Shown here: piece after piece, positions 1-12,121 of the stretch
Layout of the letters: each line of letters starts with the position of its first letter
How positions within the stretch are numbered: the stretch's first letter is position 1
NCBI GenBank assembly: GCA_022828595.1
Contig: JAKGHH010000003.1
Coordinates: 56,967,759-57,031,758, forward strand
Direction: 5' to 3'
DNA from: Nelumbo lutea
Lineage: Eukaryota; Streptophyta; Magnoliopsida; Proteales; Nelumbonaceae
Length of the DNA: 64,000 nt
Translations under genes and position numbers: made by a program
Notes under the pieces: model-generated
The model's database searches: none
What the model saw: only the letters and a program-made list of their open reading frames with translations
Told to the model about the DNA's origin: nothing

Positions 1-121
1 GGGTTCAGGAATTATGCATGTTTTAGCTAGATCGGATTGGGTTTGGGTTGGGGTGCTGGGGGGTCAGGTTAGGGTTAAGGCAAACCCGTGCCAAACCCAA
101 CCCGTTGACATCACATCCCTA
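1..121. mobile_element. Right end of a foldback element (truncated by the window edge)
   Basis: GGGTTTGGGTTGGGG-type repeats followed by AACCCGTTGACATCACATCCCTA at 121, the typical right end of the TAGGG(G/A)TG family. The left end lies outside the window. Confidence 0.5.
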
Positions 122-772
122 CTTCTACCCTTCAGCCCTCCCAAAACGAGCACTTAGATTATGAGCTGGCATATTTTGTTCGTTTTGTATAAAAAAAAAT
201 TTAATTACATGATACAAATAGAGATGCCAACTTCTTTACATTGCCTATAAACATTTGTTTCAACCATTTCTCCCCTATACATTGGACATACAGCTTCGCT
301 GCATCTATACCTTCTTGAATCTCTCTCTCTCTCTTAACAGCAGCCTATCACAATACAATTTCTATATAAATAATTGCACTCTAAATGGTGGAAATGGATG
401 GAGTGGGGACAAAATCATGAATATCGGACTGGGCAACTTATCACGAGTGAATAGACCGGTGTTTCCGTACACATGGAAGCCACGGGAAACACCTAAACAC
501 TGGTTTGTTCACTCATGATAGTTCGTCCAACCTTCTGTGTGTATGATTTGTCTCTAGCCAATCTGAACTCCTATATAAATTTCTGTTTCAGCATCCATCC
601 ATTTTGTATTCCAGTGCACCCACCCAACATAATGATGATAAGGACCATTTCTACAAAATGTGTGATATAAATGCTGATTTAATAGAGAACTCTACATTCA
701 TAATTTTCTTCTAATCCTATTCTGTCACGGAAGTGTTGACTGCTTTGGTAGTACTTGCTATATTGCTTGCTT
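122..772. other. No gene recognised
   Basis: Moderately AT-rich with a (TC)n tract near 320. A short open frame at 255-518 has no recognisable domain or coding character. Confidence 0.4.
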
Positions 773-779
773 GAATTCA

Positions 780-937
780 CATTGGCGCCTCACAGAGCAC
801 TCCCCACAAGTGCCTCACATGCATATCTCAGCATGCATTGGGAATATCTCCCATATTTATCATCGGAAGATGTTCCCAATACATGGTTAGAATGTTTGTA
901 GGGCACTCATAAGATGCGCTCTGTGAGGTGCCGATAC
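780..937. mobile_element. Small inverted-repeat element (MITE)
   Basis: 158 bp with ends CATTGGCGCCTCACAGAGC and GCTCTGTGAGGTGCCGATAC, flanked by GAATTCA on both sides (773-779, 938-944). The core ATGCATTGGGAATATCTCCC is close to the hairpin core in the NPF intron array units. Confidence 0.68.
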
Positions 938-944
938 GAATTCA

Positions 945-1432
945 GCTTGCTTCTCCTCATCAAACTATTGAGAAATAAAATTCACCCTCCATTCAAGTCT
1001 AGATGAGCTACACTTGATGCTTAATGGCTACGTTTGGAGCTGTTTTAACTAATAATTATATAAACCCCATGACAATCATCAATTGTATATGCCCTATAGC
1101 CACTCCATATCTCTCACTTCACTTGCTAATGTGAGGTGTTATTATGGGTTCAACAGTCCCTAACACAGCCATCAAGTGCAGTTCCTGCAATCTCTATTCT
1201 CTTCCCTATTAATTGGGCCCTTAACTATTAGAAAGTCAAATCTTCATTCGTTTTCCCTTTGTCTTTTTAGCCTACCCCATAAGGTTAATACCCATGGGTC
1301 TTGAAAAATTACAAAATTTCCATTAGAGCTATTGATGTCGGTCTAGGCCTTACTTATGCAATATGTAGATTTAAAGAGGTCTACTTTTTGGCCTATAAAT
1401 TTTCATAAACTCAGTGTATTAACTATTTATAA
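945..1432. other. No gene recognised
   Basis: Unique-looking sequence between a MITE and the LINE remnant. I see no ORF, repeat or RNA gene. Confidence 0.4.
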
Positions 1433-2490
1433 TGCATACCTTCGAAGTGTTAGACCTATTAAAGTAAAAGAGGTAATAAATAAGATGAAGAAGGGAAGGG
1501 TTAGGACCTAAAACGATTCCAATGGAAGTGTGAAAATGTATGAGAAAGGTAGGCTTGTTATAGTTAACTAAATTATTTACTAAGATAGTAAAAGAAAAGA
1601 TGTTTGATAATTAGAGAGCCAACAGTATGGTGCCTATGCTTAAAAACAAAGGTGGAATACAAAGTTGTAATAACTATCGAGGGACTAAACTCATGAGCCA
1701 CCTTATGAAACTTTGGGATAAAATAATTTAACAAAGATTACGACTTTAAACAAGTGTATCAGAGAATCAATTTGACTTTATGCGAGAGAGATCAACCATG
1801 GAAGCTATATTTCTTTTGAGACGATTGATAGAAAAATTCAGAGAGAAGAAGAAAGATCTTCATATGGTGTTCGTTGATTTAAAAAAGACACCAGATAGAA
1901 TTTCTAGAGAGATAATATTGTGGGTCTTGGTAAAGAAAGGGGTTTAAAATAGGTATGTAGACCTAATTAATAATATGTATGAGGGGGCAACAATCAATGT
2001 TAGAACACCAATAGGAGAGACTTTAGATTTTACAGTTACAATGGCACTTAGTCCTTATCTATTTGTAGATGACATTGTTTTAATTGATGAAACTAATGAA
2101 AGATTAAATGCAAAATCAAGCTATAAACAAATGCCTTAGAAACGAGAGATTTTAAAATAAATAGGACTAAAACAAAGTATATGACATGTAAATTTAGAAC
2201 AAGTTGGGAAAAAATGGATGTCACCCAAAGAATTAGAACAAATTAGAAAGAATAAAGGGTTACATCTAGACTTTTGTGTAATAGGAAAATAACACTTAAT
2301 TTAAAAGGAAAATTCTATAAAAAATTCTAATGTTAACTATGTTATACAAAGCAGAGTATTAGGTAGTCAAGAAACAAGGTTTAGAAAATGGGTGTAGCAA
2401 AAATGCAAATGCTAAGATGTATGACCAGAAAAACGAGAAAGGATAGGATCAGGAATGAAGTTATCCATAGGAACTTAGGAATAATTCCAA
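1433..2490 (+). pseudogene. Non-LTR retrotransposon (LINE) reverse transcriptase remnant
   Basis: Decayed frames on the + strand still read KMKKGR near the start, KGGIQSCNNYRGTKLMSHLM, ENQFDFM, ERSTMEAIFLLRRLIEKF, DLHMVFVDLKK, MYEGATINVRTPIGET and VDDIVLIDET, ending KDRIRNEVIHRNLGI. This is the reverse-transcriptase domain of a plant LINE. Stops and frameshifts are many, and about 35 codons just before the catalytic VDD are missing (MALSPYLF joins directly to VDDIVL). Non-functional. Confidence 0.82.
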
Positions 2491-2634
2491 TAAGGGATGC
2501 AAATGGATTAGATTGGATTCAAATTAGGGTATATCCGAATCCAATCTAATTGGATATCACAAATGGTGATTCGAATTTGAATCTGCTAAGGATGTCATAT
2601 AATGAATCTAATCTAATCTTATTCTGTGAGTGGT
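2491..2634. mobile_element. Left part of a TAAGGGATG foldback element
   Basis: Starts TAAGGGATGCAAATGG with GGATT/AATCC repeats. A solo LTR (2635-3360) is inserted in it. AT-rich sequence and GGATTGGATTGGATT at about 3600-3620 may be its remaining right part, but no matching terminus is visible. Confidence 0.45.
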
Positions 2635-3360
2635 GTGGCAAGGCTAAGTGAGGTGGTCTCCTTGAAAGATGAAGGAAGGCTAAGAGCAAGGGTAGGCTAT
2701 GGATCTCTATCAATAGAATTGTGTGTTTGTTATGATTCATGCCTCCTTTTATAGGGAGAGATCCCAAGGTCCTGAAGGGAAGGAACCAAAAGGATTTGAT
2801 TCCTATTTGGAAAGGGGATCTTTGATTTAGTGTCGATTGTCAGGGCGACACTACTAAGGGTTTTCCATGTGTCTTATGAGATCTCTCCAAGATGAAATTT
2901 TCTTTCGTCTGAGGATTCTCATAATATATGTGTGCTACTTCCTTTTGTTAGTTTCCTGTACTGGCGTGGCATGTGTGATGTTAGGGCTAGTTCGATGTCT
3001 CCTACTTGATCCTACTAGGTGTTTTATCACGAGCGATTTTGGTTGATCATCATATTTTCGTTCATCGCTAATTTGCGATAGCTTTGAGCTCATTGCAAGC
3101 TCGCGATAGCTTTAAGCTCATTGCAGGTTTGTGGTGACCTTGAATTCGTCATAAGTCTATTGTGGCCTTGAGCTCATCATAGGTCTATTGTGGCTTTGAG
3201 CTCATTGTGGTTTTGTGGTGGCTTTGAGCTCAACACAAATTTGTGGTGACTTCGAGCTCATCACAAGTTTGTGCCGAGTTGTGAACTTGTCGTAGGTGTC
3301 TCTGTAGCATTGGTTTAGTACTTTCGTTGACATTACGGTCATGGTGAACATGTACCTACA
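2635..3360 (-). mobile_element. Solo LTR (family shared with 28812-30092)
   Basis: On the - strand it begins TGTAGGTACATGTT and ends CCACACCACTCACA. Flanks TATTC (2630-2634) and CATTC (3361-3365) make a near-perfect 5-bp target duplication. A TATAAAAGG box on the - strand lies near 2743-2751. Between about 3060 and 3280 it carries a minisatellite of roughly 35-bp units containing GAGCTCAT. No internal retrotransposon sequence flanks it. Confidence 0.78.
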
Positions 3361-3619
3361 CATTCAAATTCTGAATATTATAATAAATTATTAAAAGAAG
3401 ATATAACAGTTTATATAAAGAAAACAAAAAATAAGTATTTTTTCAACTATTTTCATCATATGTATTAATATATACATGTCTTTTTATAAAAACATTTACA
3501 AAAATGCAATATAAACATATGTATAAATAAATATGCTAATAAATATATTAATATATACATGCATCTTTAATATGTTTATAAATATATGCATATGTATATG
3601 TTGGATTGGATTGGATTGG

Positions 3620-6540
3620 ATAAAGAATGATTTTGTTTTTTATTTAGTTTTAAAATATATGGGTTTATATTGTTAAAAATATTAACATAGATCTAGTTAG
3701 TAGCATTTATTTCTGAAAATTAACTTAAATATAGGATTTAATTTTATAGGATAAAGAATGTTATATTTTATTTCTAGTGCCAATAAAAACAATAATTATT
3801 TATTAACTTATTTTTCTTTTCCATGATTAATATAAAATAATAGATAAGTGCCTAAATGTGTTCACAATTTTTTTGATCCCTAAATGTTTCTTTTACATTT
3901 TTTTTGTATTATTTCATAATGCTTTTGGGTTTTTTTATCTTTTTATATTTTTTATTTATTTATGATTTCAAGGGTTGACACATTTAATTCAGAAGGTTGA
4001 ATTGTTGACCCACCACCACCAAAATCGATTTTATTTTTGGATTGATTTTAAATTTATATTTCATCCAAACATCAATAAGAATAATTTTTATTTATTACAC
4101 TTATTTTTCTTTAATATGACTGATATAAAACATTAGAGATGTGCCAAATTTTCTATATCTTTTATTTATTTATATTTTAAAAGTTTTTAACTTAAATATA
4201 ACATAATCAATTGACCCATTTGACCCGGATGGTTGAATTGCTTACTTTCCACCAGGATGGAAGAAATGATCTGTATTTTGTTCAATTTTAAAAGGCATGT
4301 ATTTTATATTGTTAAAATTATTGATATTGATTTAATTAATAGAATTTATTGGTGAAAAGAATATCTTAAATATAGGATCCAATGATGGAATGATAATTAA
4401 TGCCCTGAATATAAGACTTAATGAGAGGGATTGTATGAAAAAAAAATAGTAATTCATTTTATATTTTCTGCCCTCACAACTAGTGAGGACCAAATTCAAA
4501 AATATGGGCATTATAGTTATTAAAATGATTCAATAAATGTTAATAGGAGTTAATACGATAAATATAAGACTTAATGATAGTATAGATGTGTTTAAATTAC
4601 ATTTAGATAGAAAAGTAATTGTTTAAATTACATTTTTATCCTTATAAAGCCTAGTTCTGCACTCTATTTATCAAGCCCAGTTCTGCAATGTACTTGCAAA
4701 TAGTTACAAGAGTTGCCATTAAAGTTTGGTGAGCCTAAAAAAATACTCTCATCCAAACCAAGGGTGTATTAATGATATACAAAATCCTTATTTTCCTTAC
4801 TCATAAACCAAGGACGACCTATTTGGGAGGGCTGAGCTGAATATAAGTTTTGGTTGAGCTAAGTTAGTTCGACTACTTTGAGGAAGCAGTTAAATAGGGA
4901 CTAAATTAAAAAATGAGTATTTTAGTTAAAAGAAAGTTCCACAATCTTATTCATATTTTTAATAGTAGTGTAAATATAAAATTATAGATATGTCCAAATT
5001 TTTCTTTTTTTTTTGTATTGTTGTGTGTGAAAATAATTCAAATATCTCACTCTTACTTTTTGTTTAATAAGATAAATATGTGATATTATACATGTGCCTG
5101 AATTTTTTTTTGCAAAATTTATGTATTTTTTCATTTTTATATTTTTATATGTTAATAATTTTTATTATTATTTATGACGTTAAAGGTTAACATGTTTGAC
5201 CCAAAAGTTGAACTATTTTTCTTTTTCAAATAGTAAAATAATTTCATTTTTGGTCAGTTCTAATTTATGTATTTCATTTTCCTTTTCTATAAAAATAATT
5301 CTTGTTCATTGCACTCATTTTTTAATTTGATTACTAAAAGTACCATAAATGTGTAATTTTTTCTACATTTTTGTAATTTTATATATCTATTTTTATATTA
5401 AAAATTTTATTACCAAATTATGACTTCATATGTTGATCAATTTGATTCAGATGGTTGAAATGCTTAGCCACCACTTGGATAAAGAATGGTTTTGTTTTTT
5501 ATTCAGTTTTAAAATATATGGGTTTATATTGTTAAAAACATTGACATAAATCTAATTAGTAGCATTTATTACTGAAAAATAACTTAAATATAGGATTTAA
5601 TAAGAGAAAATGTGAGTTAATACCTTAAGGTTGTGTTTGGTTTGAAGGAAAAAGTAAGGAAAGAAAAGGAAGGGTAGGGAAAACTTTACAAACCTTGTAT
5701 AGTTTTCTCTACCTTTCCCTACATTTTCCTTCAAACCAAACATAGCCTAAGCATAAGATTTAATGAGAGGGGATTAAATGAGTTGAAAGTAATAATTGAA
5801 ATTACATTTTTAATCCTTACAATTAGAGATGGACTAAATGCACAAATATGAGAATTTTAGTAGCCATTAAATATATAATAAAATTATTTGTATACCTTTC
5901 TCAAACAAAGAAAATTAATTTCATTTTTTGTCAATTCTGAATTATGTATTGCATTTTCATTATCAATAAAAATAATTCTTATTTATTACACTTATTTTTT
6001 TAACATGATTAATAAAAATATCATAAATGCCTCTATTTTTTCTATATTTTTGTAATTTTTTATATTTATTTCTATTTTAAAAATTTTATTACCTAACTAT
6101 GACTTCATAGGTTGATCAATTTGATTATGATGGTTGAATTGCTTAGCCACACATGGATAAATAATGTTTTGTTTTTTATTCAGTTTTAAAACATATGGGT
6201 TTATATTGTTAAAAATATTGACATAGATCTAATTAGTAGAATTTATTAGTGAAAAATAACTTAAATATGGGATTTAGTAAGAGAAAATGAGAATTAATAC
6301 CTTAAGTATAAGACTTGATGAAAGGGGATTAAATGGGGTGGAAAGTAATAATTAAAGTTACATTTTCAATCCTTACAATTGGAGACGGACTAAATACAAC
6401 AAATATTAGTAGCCATTAAAAATGGCATTAAAGCTGTAATAAAATAATTTTTATACCCTTTCTCAAACAAAGAAGTAGAGGACAATTTTATTCCAAAAAA
6501 CTTTTACTCTACATCCACACTTTTATATATAGTATAGATA
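3620..6540. repeat. Diverged AT-rich tandem repeats
   Basis: At least four diverged copies of a unit of roughly 620-680 bp, marked by GGATAAAGAATG-TTTTG at about 3618, 5478 and 6152 and a weaker copy at about 4255, each followed by TATATTGTTAAAA..TTGA and AACTTAAATATAGGATT. The block ends TTTTATATATAGTATAGATA near 6540. No ORF. The origin is not clear; a Helitron or an old array are both possible. Confidence 0.6.
5629..5747. mobile_element. Tourist-like (PIF/Harbinger) MITE
   Basis: 119 bp, almost completely self-complementary: GGTTGTGTTTGGTTTGAAGG and CCTTCAAACCAAACATAGCC. Flanked by TAA on both sides. The paralogous repeat unit at about 6295-6312 reads ATACCTTAAGTATAAGA without the element, an empty site within the same window. 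Confidence 0.85.
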
Positions 6541-6937
6541 CTTTACATTAAATAATTAAAGCCTTTTAACAGTTAATACTCTTGTGAAATCTGAGATAGG
6601 ATTAGTTGAATGCAGTAGATGTTCAATAGGTTGTGGAACCAATAATAATGCTCCACACCAATCATAAAATACATGGGAACCATAACCATTCAACCTCTAA
6701 TTGTATGTCTCGTGTATTTTATCATTAGCATGGAGCATCATCATTGATTCCATCTCCTGCTTCACAACTAAAGCATTTAGTTAATCTAAATTCGTGAAAT
6801 CCATAGATAAAAGATGGGTCATGTGGCTAAAATGGATTGTGAAATTGTATATGTGGCTAACTCATTAGAAAGGTCTGAATCAACCACAAGATGCCCCCAT
6901 ATAGGAAAGACAAGTAGGCTTTTATAAGGATGCTACC

Positions 6938-8139
6938 TAGGGGTGGCAGTTTCCACTACAAGAAAAATGGTTTAAGGTGGCAGTCACAAAACCGCCGCCT
7001 TAGACTTAAAGACCTCCGGCTTAAGCCTATGCCAGCGGTCATTCGTTCGCCACGTAAGTGGGCAAGAACTTGAGTGACCGATTCAGAGAAAAAACCCTAC
7101 GTCTCCATCGCTCTCTCTCTCTCTCTGCTTGAAACTCTTGTCTCTCGAGCAAATGAGAAATTGCTCGGTGAAAAAACCCTCTCTCTGATTGGAAACACTC
7201 GAGCATGACTTGAACTAGGGTTTCACTAAAATGAAAACAGTCAGAGAAAAAACCCTCCATCTCCTTCGCGCTTTCTCTCTCTGCATCAAACTCTCGTCTC
7301 TCGAGCAAATGAGAAACTGCTTGGTGCTACTTCTCCTTCCCCATTTGAACCTTCATCAAAAATCTTGGATTGAAGAACTTTTGTATTCATGCAAAAAAAA
7401 AAAAAAAGATTTCCTGCAGCTGCGTGATTTTATTCGACCGGTTTAATTTTAAAATTGCTGTGTCTGTTCTTTTAGACCGTCGCGTCTGTTCTTGAACCCA
7501 ATATAGGCGGCGGTCTATTTAAGACCGCCTCTTTAGATATCACTATAGTGGCAGTCATTAAGACCACCGGGTCTAAACCGCCAGCTTAGACCATTTTTCT
7601 TGTAGTGTTCTACCCTACGTGATGGGTACCCACCCCTACCCTCCCTAACGGGATGGGTTTTTTTTTTTTACTTGAATGATGGGTTTTGGGGAGGGGATGG
7701 GTTGTGGGATTCTATAACCCATATGGGTATGGGTAGGGTATAGGTTGTGGGATTCTATAACCCATCATTGGTTGTTGCATTTAATAGTATTTTTTATTTT
7801 ATGTGAAGGATAATTGATTGTTTATGTGATTCTACATGTCTTAATCAAAAAATTGGAAATTTTGTTGTATATCTATGTTATTTTATTTATTTATTGCTTA
7901 TAAATGAAAAGAAATAATAGGAAATTAGTTGTGGGTTATAAATCCAACCCGTCCCTACCCTTGAATGCGAGGAGGGTAGGGTTGGGGAGGGTTTTGTATT
8001 TTCATGTGCAGGGAGGGTTTGGATTATCAAAATCCAACCCGCTAGGTTTTGGGGTAGGTACAAATTAAGAGGTTTAGGAAGACATGTAGGATCTAGAATT
8101 TACAAAACTCTCCCTGAACCCTCCTCATTGCCATCCCTA
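6938..8139. mobile_element. hAT-like element, host of a nested CACTA element
   Basis: Ends TAGGGGTGGCA and TGCCATCCCTA form 11-bp inverted repeats with one mismatch, flanked by an exact 8-bp duplication ATGCTACC (6930-6937, 8140-8147). Removing the nested element leaves about 545 bp. The interior has tandem GGGT/ACCC-rich motifs (GGTACCCACCCCTACCC). No transposase. Confidence 0.85.
6954..7607. mobile_element. Non-autonomous CACTA (En/Spm) element
   Basis: Classic terminal inverted repeats CACTACAAGAAAAATGG and CCATTTTTCTTGTAGTG, perfect over 17 bp, with an exact 3-bp target duplication TTC (6951-6953, 7608-7610). Subterminal repeats of GGCGGT/ACCGCC flavour lie at both ends. There is no transposase; open frames inside are short and CT-repeat derived. 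Confidence 0.95.
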
Positions 8140-8855
8140 ATGCTACCTATAGCCTACTAGAGGTGAAACTTGACAGGCTCGGCTTAGCATTTTGTCAAAA
8201 TATGAATGGACCTAGAAAAAAGGCTTGAGACTAAAGTAGTGTACTGAGTTACCTGCAACCAAACATAGCCTTAACAAGAACCAGTTTTAGGGTTTATGAT
8301 TTGAATATTATCAGTTCAGATTCATAATCAAAATAGTAGAAACAAATCTCATGGATATCTGTAAATAAAATAAAATCAATTGAGAGTGTGGTGGTTCAAA
8401 TTTGATCCAGAAAAACTGTAACTAGCCATCGAACTACTCTTTGCACATCATTCTTGAACTCCTTCTTAGTTTGTGATTTCCATCTTTTTCTCCAATGTAA
8501 ATCAAAAGAAAAACCCTAATTTTTCTTGTTTAAATTGCATTATGTGAATAAATCTTGCAAATAATAAAGATTTTGATCTCCACCACACTCCAACCAATAA
8601 ATCCAAGATTCCACCATGAAAATATTATAAGTAATAGTAGAAAAATAGAAAGATAAAATATTCAAATCATTGGCCCAAATCTGAGATTTTGTTTGGTTTG
8701 TAGACAAGATTAGAGCCAGAATTAGAATTGGAATCACCAATTCATGACGTATGTTTGGTTCGGTTGGGAATCAAAATTGGATTCCAATTGTTGTTGTGTG
8801 GTTCATTTGGAGTTAGAATCGGAATCCACTGAAAGTTTTCAACTTTGTATTAGTC

Positions 8856-8917
<62 letters not shown>

Positions 8918-9422
8918 TGATTAGTATCTAATATTTCATATCTTAGTATTTATCATTATTTTATTAATATATCATTATTTTGATATTATATTCTTATTAA
9001 TTTATTAATATTCGGATTTTGTTATTATATTAAAATTGATGTATTATTTATTTAATAATTAATATGTTACTATTTTGTTGATACTTTAATTATAATATAT
9101 TAATGTTTTATTTGTACTTAATTATTATTATGATTATTATTTAATAAATAATATATTTTCCTTTTATTGTTAATATTTTAATATTTTATTATAGTACTAT
9201 TATTTTATTAATATTAGGGTTTGGGGGGTTTTTGTCATTAGTTCTTTACTTCTTGATAAACTCTAGAAAGAGAATCTCATGCTCGAGGGGGGCTTGGAAT
9301 GCCCATTCTTCCATATTGGGAATCCCATTCCCCCAAGAATGGAAATCAAAATCCCATTCCTACCAAACATATAGTTAGAATTGGAATGGACCATTTGGAT
9401 TCTAATTCTAGGCACCTATTCC
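8140..9422. repeat. Decayed inverted-repeat elements with GGAATTGG-type motifs
   Basis: About 8740-9372 has outward TATGTTTGGTTCGG and inward ACCAAACATA ends with GGAATC/GATTCC repeats and an AT/TTA-rich core, resembling the GGAATCGG elements at 49.7 and 61.3 kb. An outer pair may run to GACCCTAA at about 9882. Boundaries are uncertain. Confidence 0.45.
8859..8917. repeat. (TTA)n microsatellite
   Basis: About 20 uninterrupted ATT/TTA triplets within an AT-rich inverted-repeat element. Confidence 0.95.
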
Positions 9423-9854
9423 TAGGGGTGAGCATTCGGTTTATTTGTTTCAAAACCGAACTGAAAAAAACTGAAATTTTGAAAACAGAATCAAAAAAAT
9501 AAAAACCAAACCGAAACCAAAATTTTTGGTTTGGTTTTCGGTTATAACTGAATTTTAATAATATATACTCTATTATATATATATTATAATATATATTATA
9601 TATTATATATTATATATCATAAAATATATATTAGGAAATCAAATTTTAGTATATTATATTTTAATATATAAATATATAATATAATATGTATTATATGTTA
9701 CATACTATATATTATATATTACATATAATAATAATAAGTTTGATTAATTCGATTAACTGAATTTCTAATTTCAAAAACCGAAACTGAAAATCGAAAAAGC
9801 CGAACCGATTTAACCAAAAAGCGAAAAAACCAAAACCAGAATTTTTGGTTCAAT
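9423..9854. mobile_element. hAT-like foldback element lacking its right terminus
   Basis: Left end TAGGGGTGAGCATTCGG and CGGTTTT/AACCGAA-rich arms around an AT-rich core. The right TIR is missing, yet the flanks CCTATTCC (9415-9422) and TCTATTCT (9855-9862) resemble a target duplication (6 of 8). The host sequence is another inverted-repeat element. Confidence 0.55.
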
Positions 9855-9889
9855 TCTATTCTAGGAAACCAAATGGACCCTAAATTATC

Positions 9890-12121
9890 AATACACGTAA
9901 TTCCATGTCAAATTACCTGGAAGAGTTTTGGCTGCCTAATTTGACTCAAGATTCATATCTTTTCAAGTCTAGTGCTAGAACCTAATGTTTTGATACCACT
10001 ATTAAATGAACTGAGAATCATCAACATGGTGGCTGATCTAGATAGGTTTTATGGCCGAATTTTAAGAAAATTTTCAATCCAAACCAAATTTGGATTCCAA
10101 AATTAATTTGAGTATACCTAATATAGAGTACAAAAATTGCAACTCCTAGAGTAGTAGTTTGCACCCAAAAGTCAGACATGAATCGGCCTCCCAAGTAAAC
10201 ATGGCATAATCAAGGTTAAAAATTTTGATACGTATCAGGTTGTATCGGTTGATACGTATCATATTATGGGCATCTCGAAAGGTCTAACCCGATGCAAAGG
10301 GTAAACGGGCCTTAAACTGAGCTCTCTGAACCAAGTTGAAAAAAAAAAACTAAAAAAAGGGGGATGTGAGCCTCGATATAGTCTAATACACCCCTACTGA
10401 GGTATAGGACTGTATCAACATTTTGAACATTGGACACACTTGTTGTTGGTCAATCCTATAACAATTCTTCAGTCGAATTGTTCCTCTAACAAGATTAAAT
10501 TTTCTAAGCTATGAAAACTTCAAATCTGATGTGTTGTAGTAGAGAAAACAATAGAAACAATGACAGAACAAGGACTCTCTTGGTTGGTTCAAATTAGGGT
10601 TTGTGGGAAGCAAGAGAGAAGAGGAAGAGTGCAAGAGAGATGCAAAACTAGTCATGGTCAAACTCTCCCTCTTGTCTCCTTAAATAGACCTCAATCCCAA
10701 TGCAATTATGACTTATCCAAATCTGATTTGGGTAAGTCTCTAATTACATTAGATAATATGGAAATCCATACACGTATTCGATCCAAAGCACATGACAACT
10801 TAAGACTAGTCTACTAGTTAAAAGGCTAAGGCCCATTTCTTTAAGTTGTACATTTATATAACTGTTGTAAGCCTTATTGGGCTTTCATAATATATGGCAT
10901 GGGACCCACAAAGATCTTATATCAATCCATATGCATTCGACTCATATTAGGAAACACATGGGCCGAATTCATTGAACAAAGGTAGTGAACCCCTAAGCCA
11001 ATCAAATTGGCTTTAGAGAAAGTGCAAACCCTAATCTTCTTTTTGTTTGACAAAGGGGTTGGTCCTATCACAATGATAACTCACTCAGGTAATATTTTGA
11101 ACTACTCCAACACACCCAAGTATTTGACCCTAAGAGGATCTCACTGATTGGCATATCAAAAAACAACCCAGTCCAAGAACTAATGCAATATCATTATCAA
11201 GTTTGGGACTAAGTAGAACTTTTCAATTTTGCCCATTTGTCTCCAAGGTCTAGGGTATAATTAGAAATTAGTCCATGTTAAATGTTTCTTACAAACACCC
11301 ACTAACTATACTTAGGGTCTAACCCCAGTAGTTGAGATAAGCTACTCCACCATTTTTGCAATACATTAGTGTCAACTTGTCAAGATAAACTCTCCAAGGT
11401 TATTCAATGGCTAAAAACTTTCTAAACTAACACAAGTCTTATAGGTTTCCAAGATAAACTCTCCAAGGTTATCCAATAGCTGAAAACTTTCTAAATTAAC
11501 ACAAGTCTTATAGGTGTCCAGTTTAAGGGGTAATTCACAAATGCACACCAAACAAAACATAAAACAATAATGAACTGATTTTACTAATACATAAATCTTG
11601 GTTTACATCATTCTAATTGTAATCTAGGGCATACATTTTCTAACAGCCAATGGCTAGAAATTTATCCCCTAGGCTTCTAAAGTGAGATTAACTAAATGTT
11701 AAGTTTATGAACACTAAAAAACCATACCCAATTTAACCATTAGTCTCTAAGGTTTAGGTTTATCAAGATTAGTCAATACTAAGCTTATTGTGTGCATCCT
11801 AAGCTCATGATGATAAGTCTTGGAACATATTATAATGAAAACTTCTTGAACTTAAATAATCTTTTTCAGCTCATGGTAGCTAAGACTTCTTTCTAGAGGG
11901 ATTCATCAAAGATTGATAGATGTAAAATGATTCCATACTAGCTTTGTTTAATCTAGCATTTCTTAATATTTTTTTAACTCAACAAAAATAGTTGCACACT
12001 TAGCACAAACCATTTGTACTCAGTACTCCCAATGAGTTTGTTATCATTAAAACATATATGATCACAAAAAAGAAACTCAAAATTTTTATCATACACACTT
12101 TTTAAAATCACATATCGTAAT
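9890..12121. other. No gene recognised; possible LTR-type sequence
   Basis: 10480-11100 has GAGAGA-rich sequence, a TTAAATAG box and a gene-like leader, which would fit an old Copia LTR, but I found neither partner nor primer-binding site. The rest is unassigned apart from the 69-bp duplication. An 85-codon open frame at 10560 shows no domain. Confidence 0.35.
11381..11518. repeat. 69-bp tandem duplication
   Basis: 11381-11449 and 11450-11518 are near-identical (CAAGATAAACTCTCCAAGG..., ending ACAAGTCTTATAGGT). It lies in otherwise unassigned sequence. Confidence 0.9.

Noticed and set aside
7039..7446. Overlapping open frames on both strands rich in Glu/Arg or Ser/Leu
   Set aside because: They lie inside the non-autonomous CACTA element and come from CT/GA repeats.
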